Assembly (NCBI RefSeq): GCF_000686125.1
Contig: NZ_JMMA01000002.1
Span: 1,550,001-1,614,000 of the forward strand
Direction of reading: 5' to 3'
Origin: Ruminococcus sp. NK3A76
Lineage (GTDB): Bacteria; Bacillota; Clostridia; Oscillospirales; Ruminococcaceae
DNA: 64,000 nt
The notes under the pieces: generated by a model
Databases searched by the model: none
What the model was told of the DNA's origin: nothing
Seen by the model: the letters and a program-made list of their open reading frames with translations, nothing else
Program-made: the position numbers and the translations under genes
Shown here: piece after piece, positions 51,154 through 59,287 of the stretch
Layout of the letters: the number at the start of each line of letters is the position of its first letter
How positions within the stretch are numbered: position 1 is the stretch's first letter

Positions 51154-51948
51154 ATGGCATCAATTATGGACGGTGAGAGGCAATTTCACATCAAGGCAAA
51201 ACAGGGAGAGATAGGCAGATACTGCATTCTGCCCGGTGACGAAGACAGGGTGCCGGTGATAGCGGCTTACCTTGAAAACGCAAAACAGATAGCAAAGAAC
51301 AGAGAATTCAATGTATACACAGGCTACCTGAACGGCGAGATGGTGACTGTATGCTCGACAGGCATCGGCGGGCCTTCGGCGGCGATAGCTGTTGAGGAGC
51401 TTGTAAAATGCGGTGCTGACACGTTTATCAGAGTCGGCACGAGCGGCGGCATTGACCTGAAGGTATGGGGCGGCGATCTGGTAATTGCAAGTGCTGCTAT
51501 AAGGGGCGAGGGCACCACATACGAATATCTTCCGAAGGACTACCCGGCTGTGGCGGACTTTGAGGTTATAGAAGCGCTTAAGAGTTCAGCCGAAACCCTC
51601 TCTTCCGACGAGGACGGCAACAGGTATCACATAGGCGTTGTACACTCAAAGGACAGCTTTTACGGCGAGGTCGAGCCTGACAACTCCCCTGTCGGCGAGG
51701 ACATAAAGTACAGGTGGGACGCTTATCTAAAATGCGGCTGTCTGACCTCGGAAATGGAATGTGCGGCAGTTTATGCAGCATCTATTGCAAGGAGAGCACG
51801 CTGCGGCGCTGTGCTTACAGCCATATGGAATGTCGAGCGCTCAAAGGCAGGCCTGCCTGACAACATCACAAACGATTCGACAAGAGCGATAAAGTGCGTG
51901 ATCGGCGCAATAGAGCGGCTTATAAAAGCTGACAAGGCAAAGAAATAA
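51154..51948 (+). CDS. udp: Uridine phosphorylase-like nucleoside phosphorylase
   Basis: The 264-residue protein matches the nucleoside phosphorylase type I fold. GRYCILPGDEDRVPVIA near the N-terminus is the phosphate-binding GDPxR-like region, STGIGGPSAAIAVEEL and RVGTSGGI bind phosphate and ribose, and CLTSEMECAAVYA holds the base/ribose-contact EME motif. It releases a base from ribonucleosides for salvage. Substrate preference (uridine versus purine) is not certain. GGAGG precedes the ATG. Confidence 0.88.
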   Translation: MASIMDGERQFHIKAKQGEIGRYCILPGDEDRVPVIAAYLENAKQIAKNREFNVYTGYLNGEMVTVCSTGIGGPSAAIAVEELVKCGADTFIRVGTSGGIDLKVWGGDLVIASAAIRGEGTTYEYLPKDYPAVADFEVIEALKSSAETLSSDEDGNRYHIGVVHSKDSFYGEVEPDNSPVGEDIKYRWDAYLKCGCLTSEMECAAVYAASIARRARCGAVLTAIWNVERSKAGLPDNITNDSTRAIKCVIGAIERLIKADKAKK

Positions 51949-51959
51949 TTATGAAAACA

Positions 51960-51993
51960 GCAGGCAGAGGAATGACCCTCTGCCTGCATTTTT
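51960..51993. terminator. Bidirectional terminator between udp and the GNAT gene
   Basis: GCAGGCAGAGG (51960-51970) and CCTCTGCCTGC (51977-51987) form an 11-bp stem followed by ATTTTTT on the plus strand. It serves the converging genes. Confidence 0.88.
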
Positions 51994-51996
51994 TGC

Positions 51997-52623
51997 TCAG
52001 AATATCTGAGTGGGCAGTTTTTGTTTCACCTTTGGCGGAAAGCCCTTATCAAAGGCCTCTGCCTCGTCATCAGGAACATAATAGCCCTGCGGTGTAAGAT
52101 AAACGCCCGTCACATCGTCAAGGTAGCCTGCTTTGAGCTCCTTGCACAGAAAGAACGAAGAATCTGCGTCCTCTGGGAGGTCGTGATATCTGATACCGAA
52201 GCGTGACGAATAGTCAAATCCGCTCTTGCCGTAGAAGCCGATATTGCCCTCAAACAGCACTGCGCCGAAGCCCATTTCTGCTGCCTTTTCAAGCGAATAG
52301 TCAAGCAGCATCTTGCCGTAGCCACGGCGTTTGAGCTCGGGGGTTATACAAATAGGCCCCATTGTCAGCACGTCAACTTCCCTGCCGTCGTCTGCCTTGA
52401 TGATAGTCTTCATAAACATATTCTGACCTATCAGCCGGCCGTCCTTAAGCATGACAAAGTCAAGCTCTTTGACAAATGCAGGGTCATTTCTTAAAACGTG
52501 GATAACGTAATGCTCGGTACAGCCCGGACGGTAAACGTTCCAGAATGATTCTCTTATGAGGTTTTCTACCTCTCTGTGCTCTGTTTCCTTTTCGATGCGA
52601 ATTATTATGTCATTTTTATTCAT
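51997..52623 (-). CDS. GNAT-family N-acetyltransferase
   Basis: From ATG 52623 (AGGAGG seven bases upstream) the protein has 208 residues. The GNAT core shows VLTMGPICITPELKRRGYGKMLLDYSLEKA (in segments), with the acetyl-CoA loop RRGYGK at about 109-114, and AVLFEGNIGFYGKSGF as the typical C-terminal strand. It resembles YhbS-type acetyltransferases; the substrate is unknown. The gene is preceded by an unusual ~160-nt leader containing a possible short leader peptide and a terminator-like hairpin. Longer in-frame translations through that leader are rejected because they lack an SD and run through the hairpin. Confidence 0.88.
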   Translation of the reverse strand: MNKNDIIIRIEKETEHREVENLIRESFWNVYRPGCTEHYVIHVLRNDPAFVKELDFVMLKDGRLIGQNMFMKTIIKADDGREVDVLTMGPICITPELKRRGYGKMLLDYSLEKAAEMGFGAVLFEGNIGFYGKSGFDYSSRFGIRYHDLPEDADSSFFLCKELKAGYLDDVTGVYLTPQGYYVPDDEAEAFDKGFPPKVKQKLPTQIF

Positions 52624-52658
52624 TGTTTTTCCTCCTGAAAAATTGTTGACTTCAACTA

Positions 52659-52705
52659 CTTTAACAAAAGCGGGAGGTTTGTTAAGATCGAATGCAAACC
52701 TCCCG
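52659..52705 (-). terminator. Candidate attenuator hairpin in the GNAT leader
   Basis: CGGGAGGTTTG and CAAACCTCCCG (arms 52695-52705 and 52671-52681 on the minus strand) form a perfect 11-bp stem followed by CTTTTGTT. It sits between the leader peptide stop codon and the acetyltransferase SD, the position of a transcription attenuator. Confidence 0.65.
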
Positions 52706-52706
52706 G

Positions 52707-52742
52707 TCAGCAGACAATCTCTCGTGAATCGTACTTTTTCAA
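52707..52742 (-). CDS. Candidate leader peptide upstream of the acetyltransferase
   Basis: A TTG at 52742 with AGGAG eight bases upstream opens an 11-codon frame (MKKYDSREIVC) that ends with TGA two bases before the stem of the terminator-like hairpin. The arrangement of promoter, ~40-nt leader, SD, mini-ORF and hairpin resembles ribosome-controlled attenuation. It is weaker than a typical gene call because it rests on position and the SD only. An in-frame GTG at 52749 belongs to another frame and has the SD too close. Confidence 0.4.
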   Translation of the reverse strand: MKKYDSREIVC

Positions 52743-52789
52743 ACAGCACTCTCCTAAGTTATATAATTTATGGCTCACGCCACAGGTAT

Positions 52790-52818
52790 ATTATATACCA
52801 AAGGCCATTATTTGTCAA
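52790..52818 (-). promoter_or_regulatory. Sigma-A consensus promoter of the leader/acetyltransferase unit
   Basis: TTGACA (52813-52818) and TATAAT (52790-52795) on the minus strand with a 17-bp spacer, about 165 bp upstream of the acetyltransferase ATG. Confidence 0.85.
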
Positions 52819-52824
52819 GCAAAA

Positions 52825-52882
52825 CAAGAGGCCCAAGGCAGCAAACGAACACTCAGCTCGTTTACCTCCTTAAGACCTCTTG
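52825..52882 (-). other. Long hairpin with buried ribosome-binding site and mini-ORF
   Basis: On the minus strand CAAGAGG (52876-52882) pairs with CCTCTTG (52825-52831), and inner segments AAGG/CCTT and AAACGA/TCGTTT continue the stem, giving about 25 base pairs followed by TTTTGCTT. The 5' arm holds AAGGAGG; twelve bases later a GTG opens a 14-codon hydrophobic frame (52808-52852, MFVCCLGPLVLLDK) that ends inside the downstream promoter. It may be a second terminator after cysK or a regulatory leader. Confidence 0.55.
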
Positions 52883-52909
52883 AATCAATATAGGAGTATG
52901 TAATTATCC

Positions 52910-52936
52910 AAAGCCCGGAAAATGGCACCGGGCTTT
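52910..52936 (-). terminator. Terminator hairpin of cysK
   Basis: AAAGCCCGG (52910-52918) and CCGGGCTTT (52928-52936) form a perfect 9-bp stem 20 bp after the cysK stop codon; the T-tract on the minus strand is weak. Confidence 0.75.
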
Positions 52937-52955
52937 ATGAAGTATGATCTGTCTG

Positions 52956-53885
52956 TTAGTCAAAAAGTGCTGTGGAAAGATATCTCTCACCTGTGTCAGG
53001 GAGGAGAGCAACGATCGTCTTGCCCTTGTTCTCGGGTCTCTTGGCAAGCTCTGCTGCAGCGTAGAGTGCAGCACCGGAGGAGATACCTACGAGCACGCCC
53101 TCAGCCCTTGCAAAAGCAGCACCCTTCTGGAATGCGCCCTCGTTAGGCACCTTGATGACCTCATCGTATACCTTTGTATCAAGAGTATCGGGCACGAAGC
53201 CTGCGCCTATACCCTGTATCTTATGAGCACCGGACTTGCCCTCGGAAAGGACAGGTGATGTCTCAGGCTCAACAGCTACAACCTTGACATTGGGATCCTG
53301 CTGCTTAAGATATCTGCCGACACCGGAAACTGTACCGCCTGTGCCGACACCTGCGATAAAGATATCTACCTTACCGTCTGTATCGTTCCAGATCTCAGGG
53401 CCTGTTGTCTCGAAATGTGCCTGCGGATTTGCAGGGTTCACGAACTGGCCTAAGATAACTGCATTTTCTATCTCCTTTGAGAGCTCCTCAGCCTTAGCGA
53501 TAGCGCCCTTCATGCCCTTGCTGCCCTCTGTGAGGACAACCTTAGCACCGTAAGCCTTAAGAAGGTTTCTTCTCTCAACGCTCATTGTCTCAGGCATTGT
53601 GAGGATGACTGTATAGCCCTTGGAAACACCAACTGCTGCAAGGCCGATACCTGTATTGCCTGATGTAGGCTCGATGATAGTTGAACCTGCCTTGAGCACG
53701 CCCTTCTTCTCAGCGTCCTCGATCATAGCCTTTGCTACTCTGTCCTTTACAGAGCCTGCGGGGTTGAAAAGTTCGAGCTTTGCGAGTATCTTAGCATCAA
53801 TACCCTCAGCTGCTGCGAAGCGTGAAGCTTCAAGAATGGGTGTACCGCCTATAAGCTCGGATACATTTGATTTTACGTTTGACAT
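52956..53885 (-). CDS. cysK: Cysteine synthase A (O-acetylserine sulfhydrylase)
   Basis: The 309-residue PLP enzyme has the lysine in PAGSVKDRVAK (about 41-51), the substrate loop PTSGNTGIGLA, and the phosphate-binding GVGTGGTVSGVGR (about 180-192), with SSGAAL near the C-terminus. It makes cysteine from O-acetylserine and sulfide. No cysE is adjacent. It is a single-gene unit with a consensus promoter and a ~100-nt leader that contains an inverted repeat. Confidence 0.96.
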   Translation of the reverse strand: MSNVKSNVSELIGGTPILEASRFAAAEGIDAKILAKLELFNPAGSVKDRVAKAMIEDAEKKGVLKAGSTIIEPTSGNTGIGLAAVGVSKGYTVILTMPETMSVERRNLLKAYGAKVVLTEGSKGMKGAIAKAEELSKEIENAVILGQFVNPANPQAHFETTGPEIWNDTDGKVDIFIAGVGTGGTVSGVGRYLKQQDPNVKVVAVEPETSPVLSEGKSGAHKIQGIGAGFVPDTLDTKVYDEVIKVPNEGAFQKGAAFARAEGVLVGISSGAALYAAAELAKRPENKGKTIVALLPDTGERYLSTALFD

Positions 53886-53913
53886 AGTATTCAGTTCCTT
53901 TCTTTATAAAAAT

Positions 53914-53965
53914 TCAGAGACACAGCAATAATTTATTCTGTTTTGCTTTCTGCCTGCTGTCTCTG
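53914..53965 (-). promoter_or_regulatory. Inverted repeat in the cysK leader
   Basis: CAGAGACACAGCA (53915-53927) and TGCTGTCTCTG (about 53955-53965) are complementary with one bulge and would form a hairpin in the cysK mRNA leader. No T-box (AGGGTGG) or SAM-riboswitch signature was recognised. Confidence 0.4.
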
Positions 53966-53988
53966 TATTTCATCTTTACTGTGATTAC

Positions 53989-54017
53989 ATAATATCATAT
54001 TATTCCTACTTTGTCAA
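53989..54017 (-). promoter_or_regulatory. Sigma-A-type promoter of cysK
   Basis: TTGACA (54012-54017) and TATTAT (53989-53994) on the minus strand with a 17-bp spacer. Confidence 0.8.
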
Positions 54018-54096
54018 TAGGATTATATGGAATTTGTCAGATAAAACAAAATGCCAGTGCTATTTAAAGCACCGGCTATGCATTTTATACATATTT

Positions 54097-54801
54097 TCAG
54101 AAGCAATACTCTATTACGCAGCAGCTTTTACCCTGCTCATCAGCTATTTCTGTGACAACGTTGTCATCACTTACCCACGCACGGGCAGCTGCTGACTGCT
54201 TTTTAAGGGGCTGCTTATACTCTATCCTTACACGGCGGACCTCTCTCCCCTCTGGGATAAAGTCCTCTGACAGCTCGATATATCTGGCGTTATTCACATG
54301 GCCGTACATATCGACAAAGCTGCCATAGACTGCGAGCTGTGAAGTTTTATCAGGCTCGCTTTCCGGGAGAGCGACTTTTCGTGAAGTGTATTCCATATCA
54401 TAAGCCGGGTGCTTTTCGACCTTATCTGCGAGCTCCTGCGGTATCTTTACAGGGCGTGAGGTCGCAGGGTCGGCAAATGCACCTGTCTCATAAGCGCAGG
54501 CACAGACATTGCCCGAGCTGTCGGTAATAATTGTATTACGGAAACCATACATTCTCTTAAGCTCATAGCACCATGTAGATACTGTGAGCTGCTCGCCGTA
54601 GACAAGAAAACGCTTTATATCTATCTGTCTTGAAACGAGGAACATTACATTTCCTGTCTGTGCAAAATAGGGCTTAAGTGTAGTGTCGGCCTGCAAATGG
54701 TCAAAGGCGCAGTCCTGAAGCATATCAACAAGTGCTGACAGGCGTATATGGCCGTTTTGCGCTATATCACTTACCTCTACTCTGCGTGAAATACTAAGCA
54801 T
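54097..54801 (-). CDS. Acyl-ACP thioesterase
   Basis: The 234-residue protein has two hotdog repeats, as in FatA/FatB and bacterial acyl-ACP thioesterases. The first half contains LQDCAFDH and TWCYELKRMYGFR; the second half has the conserved DMYGHVNNARYIEL with the Asn and His associated with catalysis, followed by RIEYKQPLKKQ. It releases fatty acids from acyl-carrier protein or recycles acyl-ACP. It lies 63 bp after clpE on the same strand; no functional tie is evident. Confidence 0.9.
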   Translation of the reverse strand: MLSISRRVEVSDIAQNGHIRLSALVDMLQDCAFDHLQADTTLKPYFAQTGNVMFLVSRQIDIKRFLVYGEQLTVSTWCYELKRMYGFRNTIITDSSGNVCACAYETGAFADPATSRPVKIPQELADKVEKHPAYDMEYTSRKVALPESEPDKTSQLAVYGSFVDMYGHVNNARYIELSEDFIPEGREVRRVRIEYKQPLKKQSAAARAWVSDDNVVTEIADEQGKSCCVIEYCF

Positions 54802-54864
54802 ATTTATTCACCCACATCACAGAGCGTGCATGAAAAAGACCACACACGCCCGTATTTTTTCATA

Positions 54865-57132
54865 TTACAGGGAGGAGACCGTTATCTCTCCCTCATCGTC
54901 TGCCGAAATAGCAGCAGCTGATATCTTATCATCAGAATCAATAAGGATAGATGCGATCTTATCCTCGATATCATTTCTGATAACACGTCTGATATCTCTT
55001 GCACCGAGGTGCTTATTGTGGCTCTTCTTAGCTATTGCCTTAAGTGCCTTATCGTCATAGGAGAGCTTGATATTCTTCTCCTCAAGCGGCTCCTTCATCT
55101 CGTCGAGCATGAGGGCTGCTATCTTTGCATAGTCCTCCTCTGTAAGAGGATTGAAGACGATGACTTCATCTATTCTGCCAAGGAATTCTGGGCGCAGGAA
55201 GTCTTTAAGAGCCTTCATAGCCTTATCGTGAGATATTTCAGAGTCGGTCTTATTAAAGCCGACACCTGTATCCTTATCGGTAGAGCCTGCGTTAGAGGTC
55301 ATGACGATAACTGTATTCTCAAAGGAAACGCTTCTGCCCTGCGAATCGTTTATCTTGCCCTCGTCAAGTATCTGGAGCAGGATATTCATAACGTCCGGGT
55401 GAGCCTTTTCTATCTCATCAAAGAGTATTACACTGTAAGGACGGCGGCGCACCTTTTCTGTGAGCTGGCCGGCATCGTCAAAGCCGACATATCCCGGAGG
55501 TGAGCCGATGAGCTTTGAAACGCTGTGCTTTTCCATATACTCAGACATATCAACTCTGATAAGCGGCTCTGTAGCGTCAAACAGCGTCTCGCCGAGCACC
55601 TTGACAAGCTCTGTCTTTCCGACACCTGTGGGGCCTACGAAGATAAACGATGCAGGTCTTCTGCGCTTTGCAAGCTGAACTCTTGTACGTCTGATAGCGT
55701 TGGAGACTTTCTCAATTGCTTCCTGCTGGCCTATGATACGCTTTGAAAGCTCGTCCTTTAAGCCCCTTATCTTGGAATACTCTGTTGTAGCTATCTTATT
55801 TGCCGGGATACCTGTCCATAGCTCTATTACCTTTGAGAGGTCTTCTTCTGTGACTGATATCTCAGCGAGCTTATCCTCGACCTCTTTGAGCCTGTTCTCT
55901 ATACGGGATATCTCAGCCTTTTCTGTAGCAAGTATCTCATAGTCGGGGTTTTCATTCTCCTCATAGCCCTCAACGAGCTCCTTATGCTTTTTGAGCTCCT
56001 CGTTGAGCTTATCGAATTCTGCTATCTCAGGGGTGTTGATGCTCTTTAAAGCGCACGCTTCATCGAGCAGGTCGATAGCCTTATCCGGCAGGAAACGGTC
56101 ATTGATATACCTCTCGGAAAGCACAGCGCACATCTTAAGAGTATATGCGTCGATATGCACTCTATGGTGCTTTTCGTAGTATTTGCTGATGCCTTTAAGC
56201 ACCTCTGTCGTCTCCTCGACAGTAGGCTCGGTAATAGTCACAGGCTGGAAGCGGCGTTCAAGAGCTGCGTCCTTCTCGATATACTTTCTGTACTCCTTGA
56301 AGGTGGTCGCACCTATGACCTGTATCTCGCCTCTTGAAAGAGACGGCTTAAGGATATTGGCGGCATTCATGGTACCCTCGCTGTCGCCTGTGCCTACAAG
56401 AGTATGCACCTCGTCGATAAAGAGTATGATATTGCCTTCCTTTTTAACCTCCTCGACAAGACCCTTACAGCGGCTCTCAAACTGGCCTCTGAACTGAGTG
56501 CCTGCAACAAGTGCAGTAAGGTCGAGAAGATATATCTCCTTGCCCTGGAGGTGGTATGGCACATTGCCTGCGACTATACGCTGAGCGATACCCTCAGCGA
56601 TAGCAGTCTTGCCGACACCGGGCTCACCGATAAGGCAAGGGTTATTCTTCTGTCTGCGTGAGAGTATCTGGATAACTCTGTCACATTCACGCTCACGGCC
56701 GATAATATTATCGAGTTTGCCCTCTCTTGCACGCTCGGTCAGGTTAGTACAGAAGTTATTGAGGAATTTAAGCTCCTTTTTCTTCTTTTCCTTTGCCTTT
56801 TCGCTGCGCTTATCAGTCTTTGCATCACCCTGTGTCTTCTCAGGGTTGAAAGCATTGCCAAAGAGGTTGCTTAAGAAATTGGGCATAGTATTGCTGCCGC
56901 CCATTTCAAAGTCATTACCGTCGGTGATATCCATGAGCTGGTCGCTCATAGCCTGCACTTCCTCATCGGTAATGCCCATCTGCTTCATATAATCCTCGAC
57001 CTGAGATATGCCGAGCTCTCTTGCACAAACAAGACAAAGGCCCTCATTTTTCTTTGCGCTCGGGTCTTTCATATTCATCTGCGATATAAACACAACCGCA
57101 GGACGCTTTTTACAGCGTGAGCACATCATCAT
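54865..57132 (-). CDS. clpE: ClpE-type AAA+ unfoldase with N-terminal zinc finger
   Basis: The 755-residue protein begins with a treble-clef-like zinc finger, C4xxC7 and C33xxC36, followed by a UVR-like helical region. Two AAA+ modules follow: the first with GEPGVGKTAIAEG, the second with GPTGVGKTELVKV and DEIEKAHPDV. A coiled middle region lies between. The zinc finger and the lack of the double Clp-N repeat point to ClpE rather than ClpC. It delivers damaged proteins to ClpP. A C-terminal Clp-B domain with the conserved GARDIRRVI is present. No ctsR or mcsB is next to it. Confidence 0.92.
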   Translation of the reverse strand: MMMCSRCKKRPAVVFISQMNMKDPSAKKNEGLCLVCARELGISQVEDYMKQMGITDEEVQAMSDQLMDITDGNDFEMGGSNTMPNFLSNLFGNAFNPEKTQGDAKTDKRSEKAKEKKKKELKFLNNFCTNLTERAREGKLDNIIGRERECDRVIQILSRRQKNNPCLIGEPGVGKTAIAEGIAQRIVAGNVPYHLQGKEIYLLDLTALVAGTQFRGQFESRCKGLVEEVKKEGNIILFIDEVHTLVGTGDSEGTMNAANILKPSLSRGEIQVIGATTFKEYRKYIEKDAALERRFQPVTITEPTVEETTEVLKGISKYYEKHHRVHIDAYTLKMCAVLSERYINDRFLPDKAIDLLDEACALKSINTPEIAEFDKLNEELKKHKELVEGYEENENPDYEILATEKAEISRIENRLKEVEDKLAEISVTEEDLSKVIELWTGIPANKIATTEYSKIRGLKDELSKRIIGQQEAIEKVSNAIRRTRVQLAKRRRPASFIFVGPTGVGKTELVKVLGETLFDATEPLIRVDMSEYMEKHSVSKLIGSPPGYVGFDDAGQLTEKVRRRPYSVILFDEIEKAHPDVMNILLQILDEGKINDSQGRSVSFENTVIVMTSNAGSTDKDTGVGFNKTDSEISHDKAMKALKDFLRPEFLGRIDEVIVFNPLTEEDYAKIAALMLDEMKEPLEEKNIKLSYDDKALKAIAKKSHNKHLGARDIRRVIRNDIEDKIASILIDSDDKISAAAISADDEGEITVSSL

Positions 57133-57180
57133 AATGTCATCAAACCTTTCTTTCTATATTACAAAAAACGTGTATTCCGG

Positions 57181-58047
57181 TCAACTGAAAAAGCTGTAGA
57201 AGAACTTAAGTATAACAGTGTCTTCTATAGTTTCAAGGTCAAACGGTGAGACACCGCCGCCTGTCATCTTTACAGCAAGGCTTATAAAATAAGTATATAT
57301 CACCACTGTAACAACACCACTGAAAAAGCCTAAAGCTGCGCCTAACAGTGTATCCGTCTTCTTGACGAGCTCAAAGCGCTTCATAACGCCGCTCGCCATG
57401 ATTATTATGCTTATGATTATCTTAAGCAGCACAAATATCAGGATGATAAGCCCGTCACGCACAAAGCGCTTGACTATCGGCGAGAGTATATGCTCCTCGA
57501 TATAGCCTGCTGCCCTGTCCTTATCGTCATCGGCAGCGGCTTTAAGAGCTTCCTTCAGGCTGTCTGTGCTGTCCTTTAGTATCTCGTTGAACTGCTCTCT
57601 GTCAATATTATACTTTTCAAATGTTTCATCTGAGATATTCGGGCTCTTTGCAAAGTCGTCAACTATCTTATTGATATCCTTATCTGTTTCGATGCCCTTA
57701 TCATCAAGGTAGCCCTGAACGTTATCGCCCATTTCGCCGTCCTTGGCTATAGCTTTATTGAGCTCATCAGAATCAATATCACCATCGACGCCGTTGTTTC
57801 TGAGCACCTCTTCTATCATAGCACCGGTATCGACCTGTTCGACGAAGTTCTTTGCAAACTGTGTCGTGCCGTCCTTGAAATAGGCATCATACACTGCACT
57901 GTGAGCGGCAATGCCCACAACAACTGCGATAATAAAAGCCACGATACTGCCGACAACGCCGAATATCGTTTTGACAAAGCCTTTAAGCGCACAAATAAGA
58001 GTTGAGAAAAGAATAATAAGGATTATTGCTATATCAAATATGCTCAC
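57181..58047 (-). CDS. CvpA-family membrane protein
   Basis: The 288-residue protein has N-terminal helices at about 3-22 and 29-52 and C-terminal helices around 200-225 and 240-265, with a GAALGFFSGVVTVVIY motif typical of the CvpA family. A long soluble acidic insert (about 60-190) lies between, making it bigger than the ~170-aa CvpA of Bacillus. CvpA proteins are linked to colicin V production and envelope homeostasis; the precise role is unknown. It is followed 49 bp downstream by clpE. Confidence 0.85.
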   Translation of the reverse strand: MSIFDIAIILIILFSTLICALKGFVKTIFGVVGSIVAFIIAVVVGIAAHSAVYDAYFKDGTTQFAKNFVEQVDTGAMIEEVLRNNGVDGDIDSDELNKAIAKDGEMGDNVQGYLDDKGIETDKDINKIVDDFAKSPNISDETFEKYNIDREQFNEILKDSTDSLKEALKAAADDDKDRAAGYIEEHILSPIVKRFVRDGLIILIFVLLKIIISIIIMASGVMKRFELVKKTDTLLGAALGFFSGVVTVVIYTYFISLAVKMTGGGVSPFDLETIEDTVILKFFYSFFS

Positions 58048-58070
58048 AGGCTCACACTCCCTTTATTACG

Positions 58071-59252
58071 TCAGTTTTTGAATTCTATCTTATTGATATC
58101 ACGGTAGCCTATGAATATTAGTGAATCTTCAAGGTACACAAAGCCAACATAGTCATTTGAAACGGCTGCCGTAGCGGTGAGATGTGCATCAAAATCATAG
58201 CATTCGGCGCTGTGCTCGCTGAGCATGAATACATTGTCGTCATTGCTGACAAGAGCCTTTACCCTGCCGGAAATAAGCTCTGCATCGCCTGAAAGGTCAG
58301 CATCGTCGCTGTCCCATATCATAAGCTCGGAAGCCCCACGCTTGACTGTGCTGACTGCAACGCTGCACACATTCTCATTAGATGTATATGCGCAAAGCTC
58401 ACCCTGATAGTCATATTTATCTATCACATCGCCCGTCTTATCAAGCTTATAGAGAGCCGAGTCACCTATAGCCCAGATATCGTCTGAGGCATTCTGCTGA
58501 ACACTGAGAACAAGCGTATCGAGCTCATCTGAGACCATTGCCTCACCCTCGGAGGAGAAATCAAGCTCTGTTACAGCGCTCTTTGTCTGGCCGTCCTTTG
58601 AGCTGAATGTTGAGATAAAGCAGCCCGAGCCGTCGTCATTTATATCAAGGCTCATTATACGCTTATTTGATGCCCACCTGTAGACCTCATTGCCCTCCTC
58701 GTCATACACGGTAAGGCAGGAGTCATACTTCACAGCGTCGGTAACGACTGCTATCAGGTCGTCCTCCATAGCTGCTATGAGAATAGTATCATCGAGTTTC
58801 TTTTTATACTGCTCACCCTTGGCATTTACTATCTCGAAGGTATTGCCGCCGTTTTCATAGACGAGCATCTTCTTGCCGTAAACGCAGGCTGACGGGTGAG
58901 CAAGGTTATGCTGAACGGTATTTATCAGGTTGCCCGAGATATCGAAAAACTTGACAGCCGAGTCATCGACGGTCACGAACATCTCATCACAGGTATACAG
59001 CTTTGCCGTGCCGTTATCAGACAGCGAAAGCGGAAAGTTGCCCTCGGCGAGCTTACCGTCATTGACTATCAGACCGTGAGGCTTATCAAATATACCTTTG
59101 AGCTTAGGCACCCACATATTTCTCAGAGCAAACACCACCGCTGCTATTGCGAGGATTACAAACACAACTATCAGCCGTTTCAACAGTTTCTTGCGTTTAT
59201 GCACCTTTCTCGCAGAGCGCAGATCAGTAGACTCTGCTGTACCCTTTGCCAT
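58071..59252 (-). CDS. DUF5711-like membrane-anchored beta-propeller protein
   Basis: The 393-residue protein has a Lys/Arg-rich cytosolic start, one membrane helix (about 25-45), and a ~340-residue extracellular part of repeated strand-rich blades with Val-Tyr-Asp and Trp-Ala motifs. The blades resemble WD/PQQ-like propellers and match the Firmicutes DUF5711 group by general pattern. No catalytic motif is visible. It lies between truA and cvpA in the same transcription direction. Confidence 0.72.
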   Translation of the reverse strand: MAKGTAESTDLRSARKVHKRKKLLKRLIVVFVILAIAAVVFALRNMWVPKLKGIFDKPHGLIVNDGKLAEGNFPLSLSDNGTAKLYTCDEMFVTVDDSAVKFFDISGNLINTVQHNLAHPSACVYGKKMLVYENGGNTFEIVNAKGEQYKKKLDDTILIAAMEDDLIAVVTDAVKYDSCLTVYDEEGNEVYRWASNKRIMSLDINDDGSGCFISTFSSKDGQTKSAVTELDFSSEGEAMVSDELDTLVLSVQQNASDDIWAIGDSALYKLDKTGDVIDKYDYQGELCAYTSNENVCSVAVSTVKRGASELMIWDSDDADLSGDAELISGRVKALVSNDDNVFMLSEHSAECYDFDAHLTATAAVSNDYVGFVYLEDSLIFIGYRDINKIEFKN

Positions 59253-59287
59253 TTATTATTCCTCCAGTTTTGTTTCTTCCCTTTATA

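Noticed and set aside
52625-52905. T-box or SAM riboswitch upstream of the acetyltransferase
   Set aside because: No AGGGTGG T-box core, specifier loop or SAM-I core was found; the hairpins fit an attenuator or terminators better.
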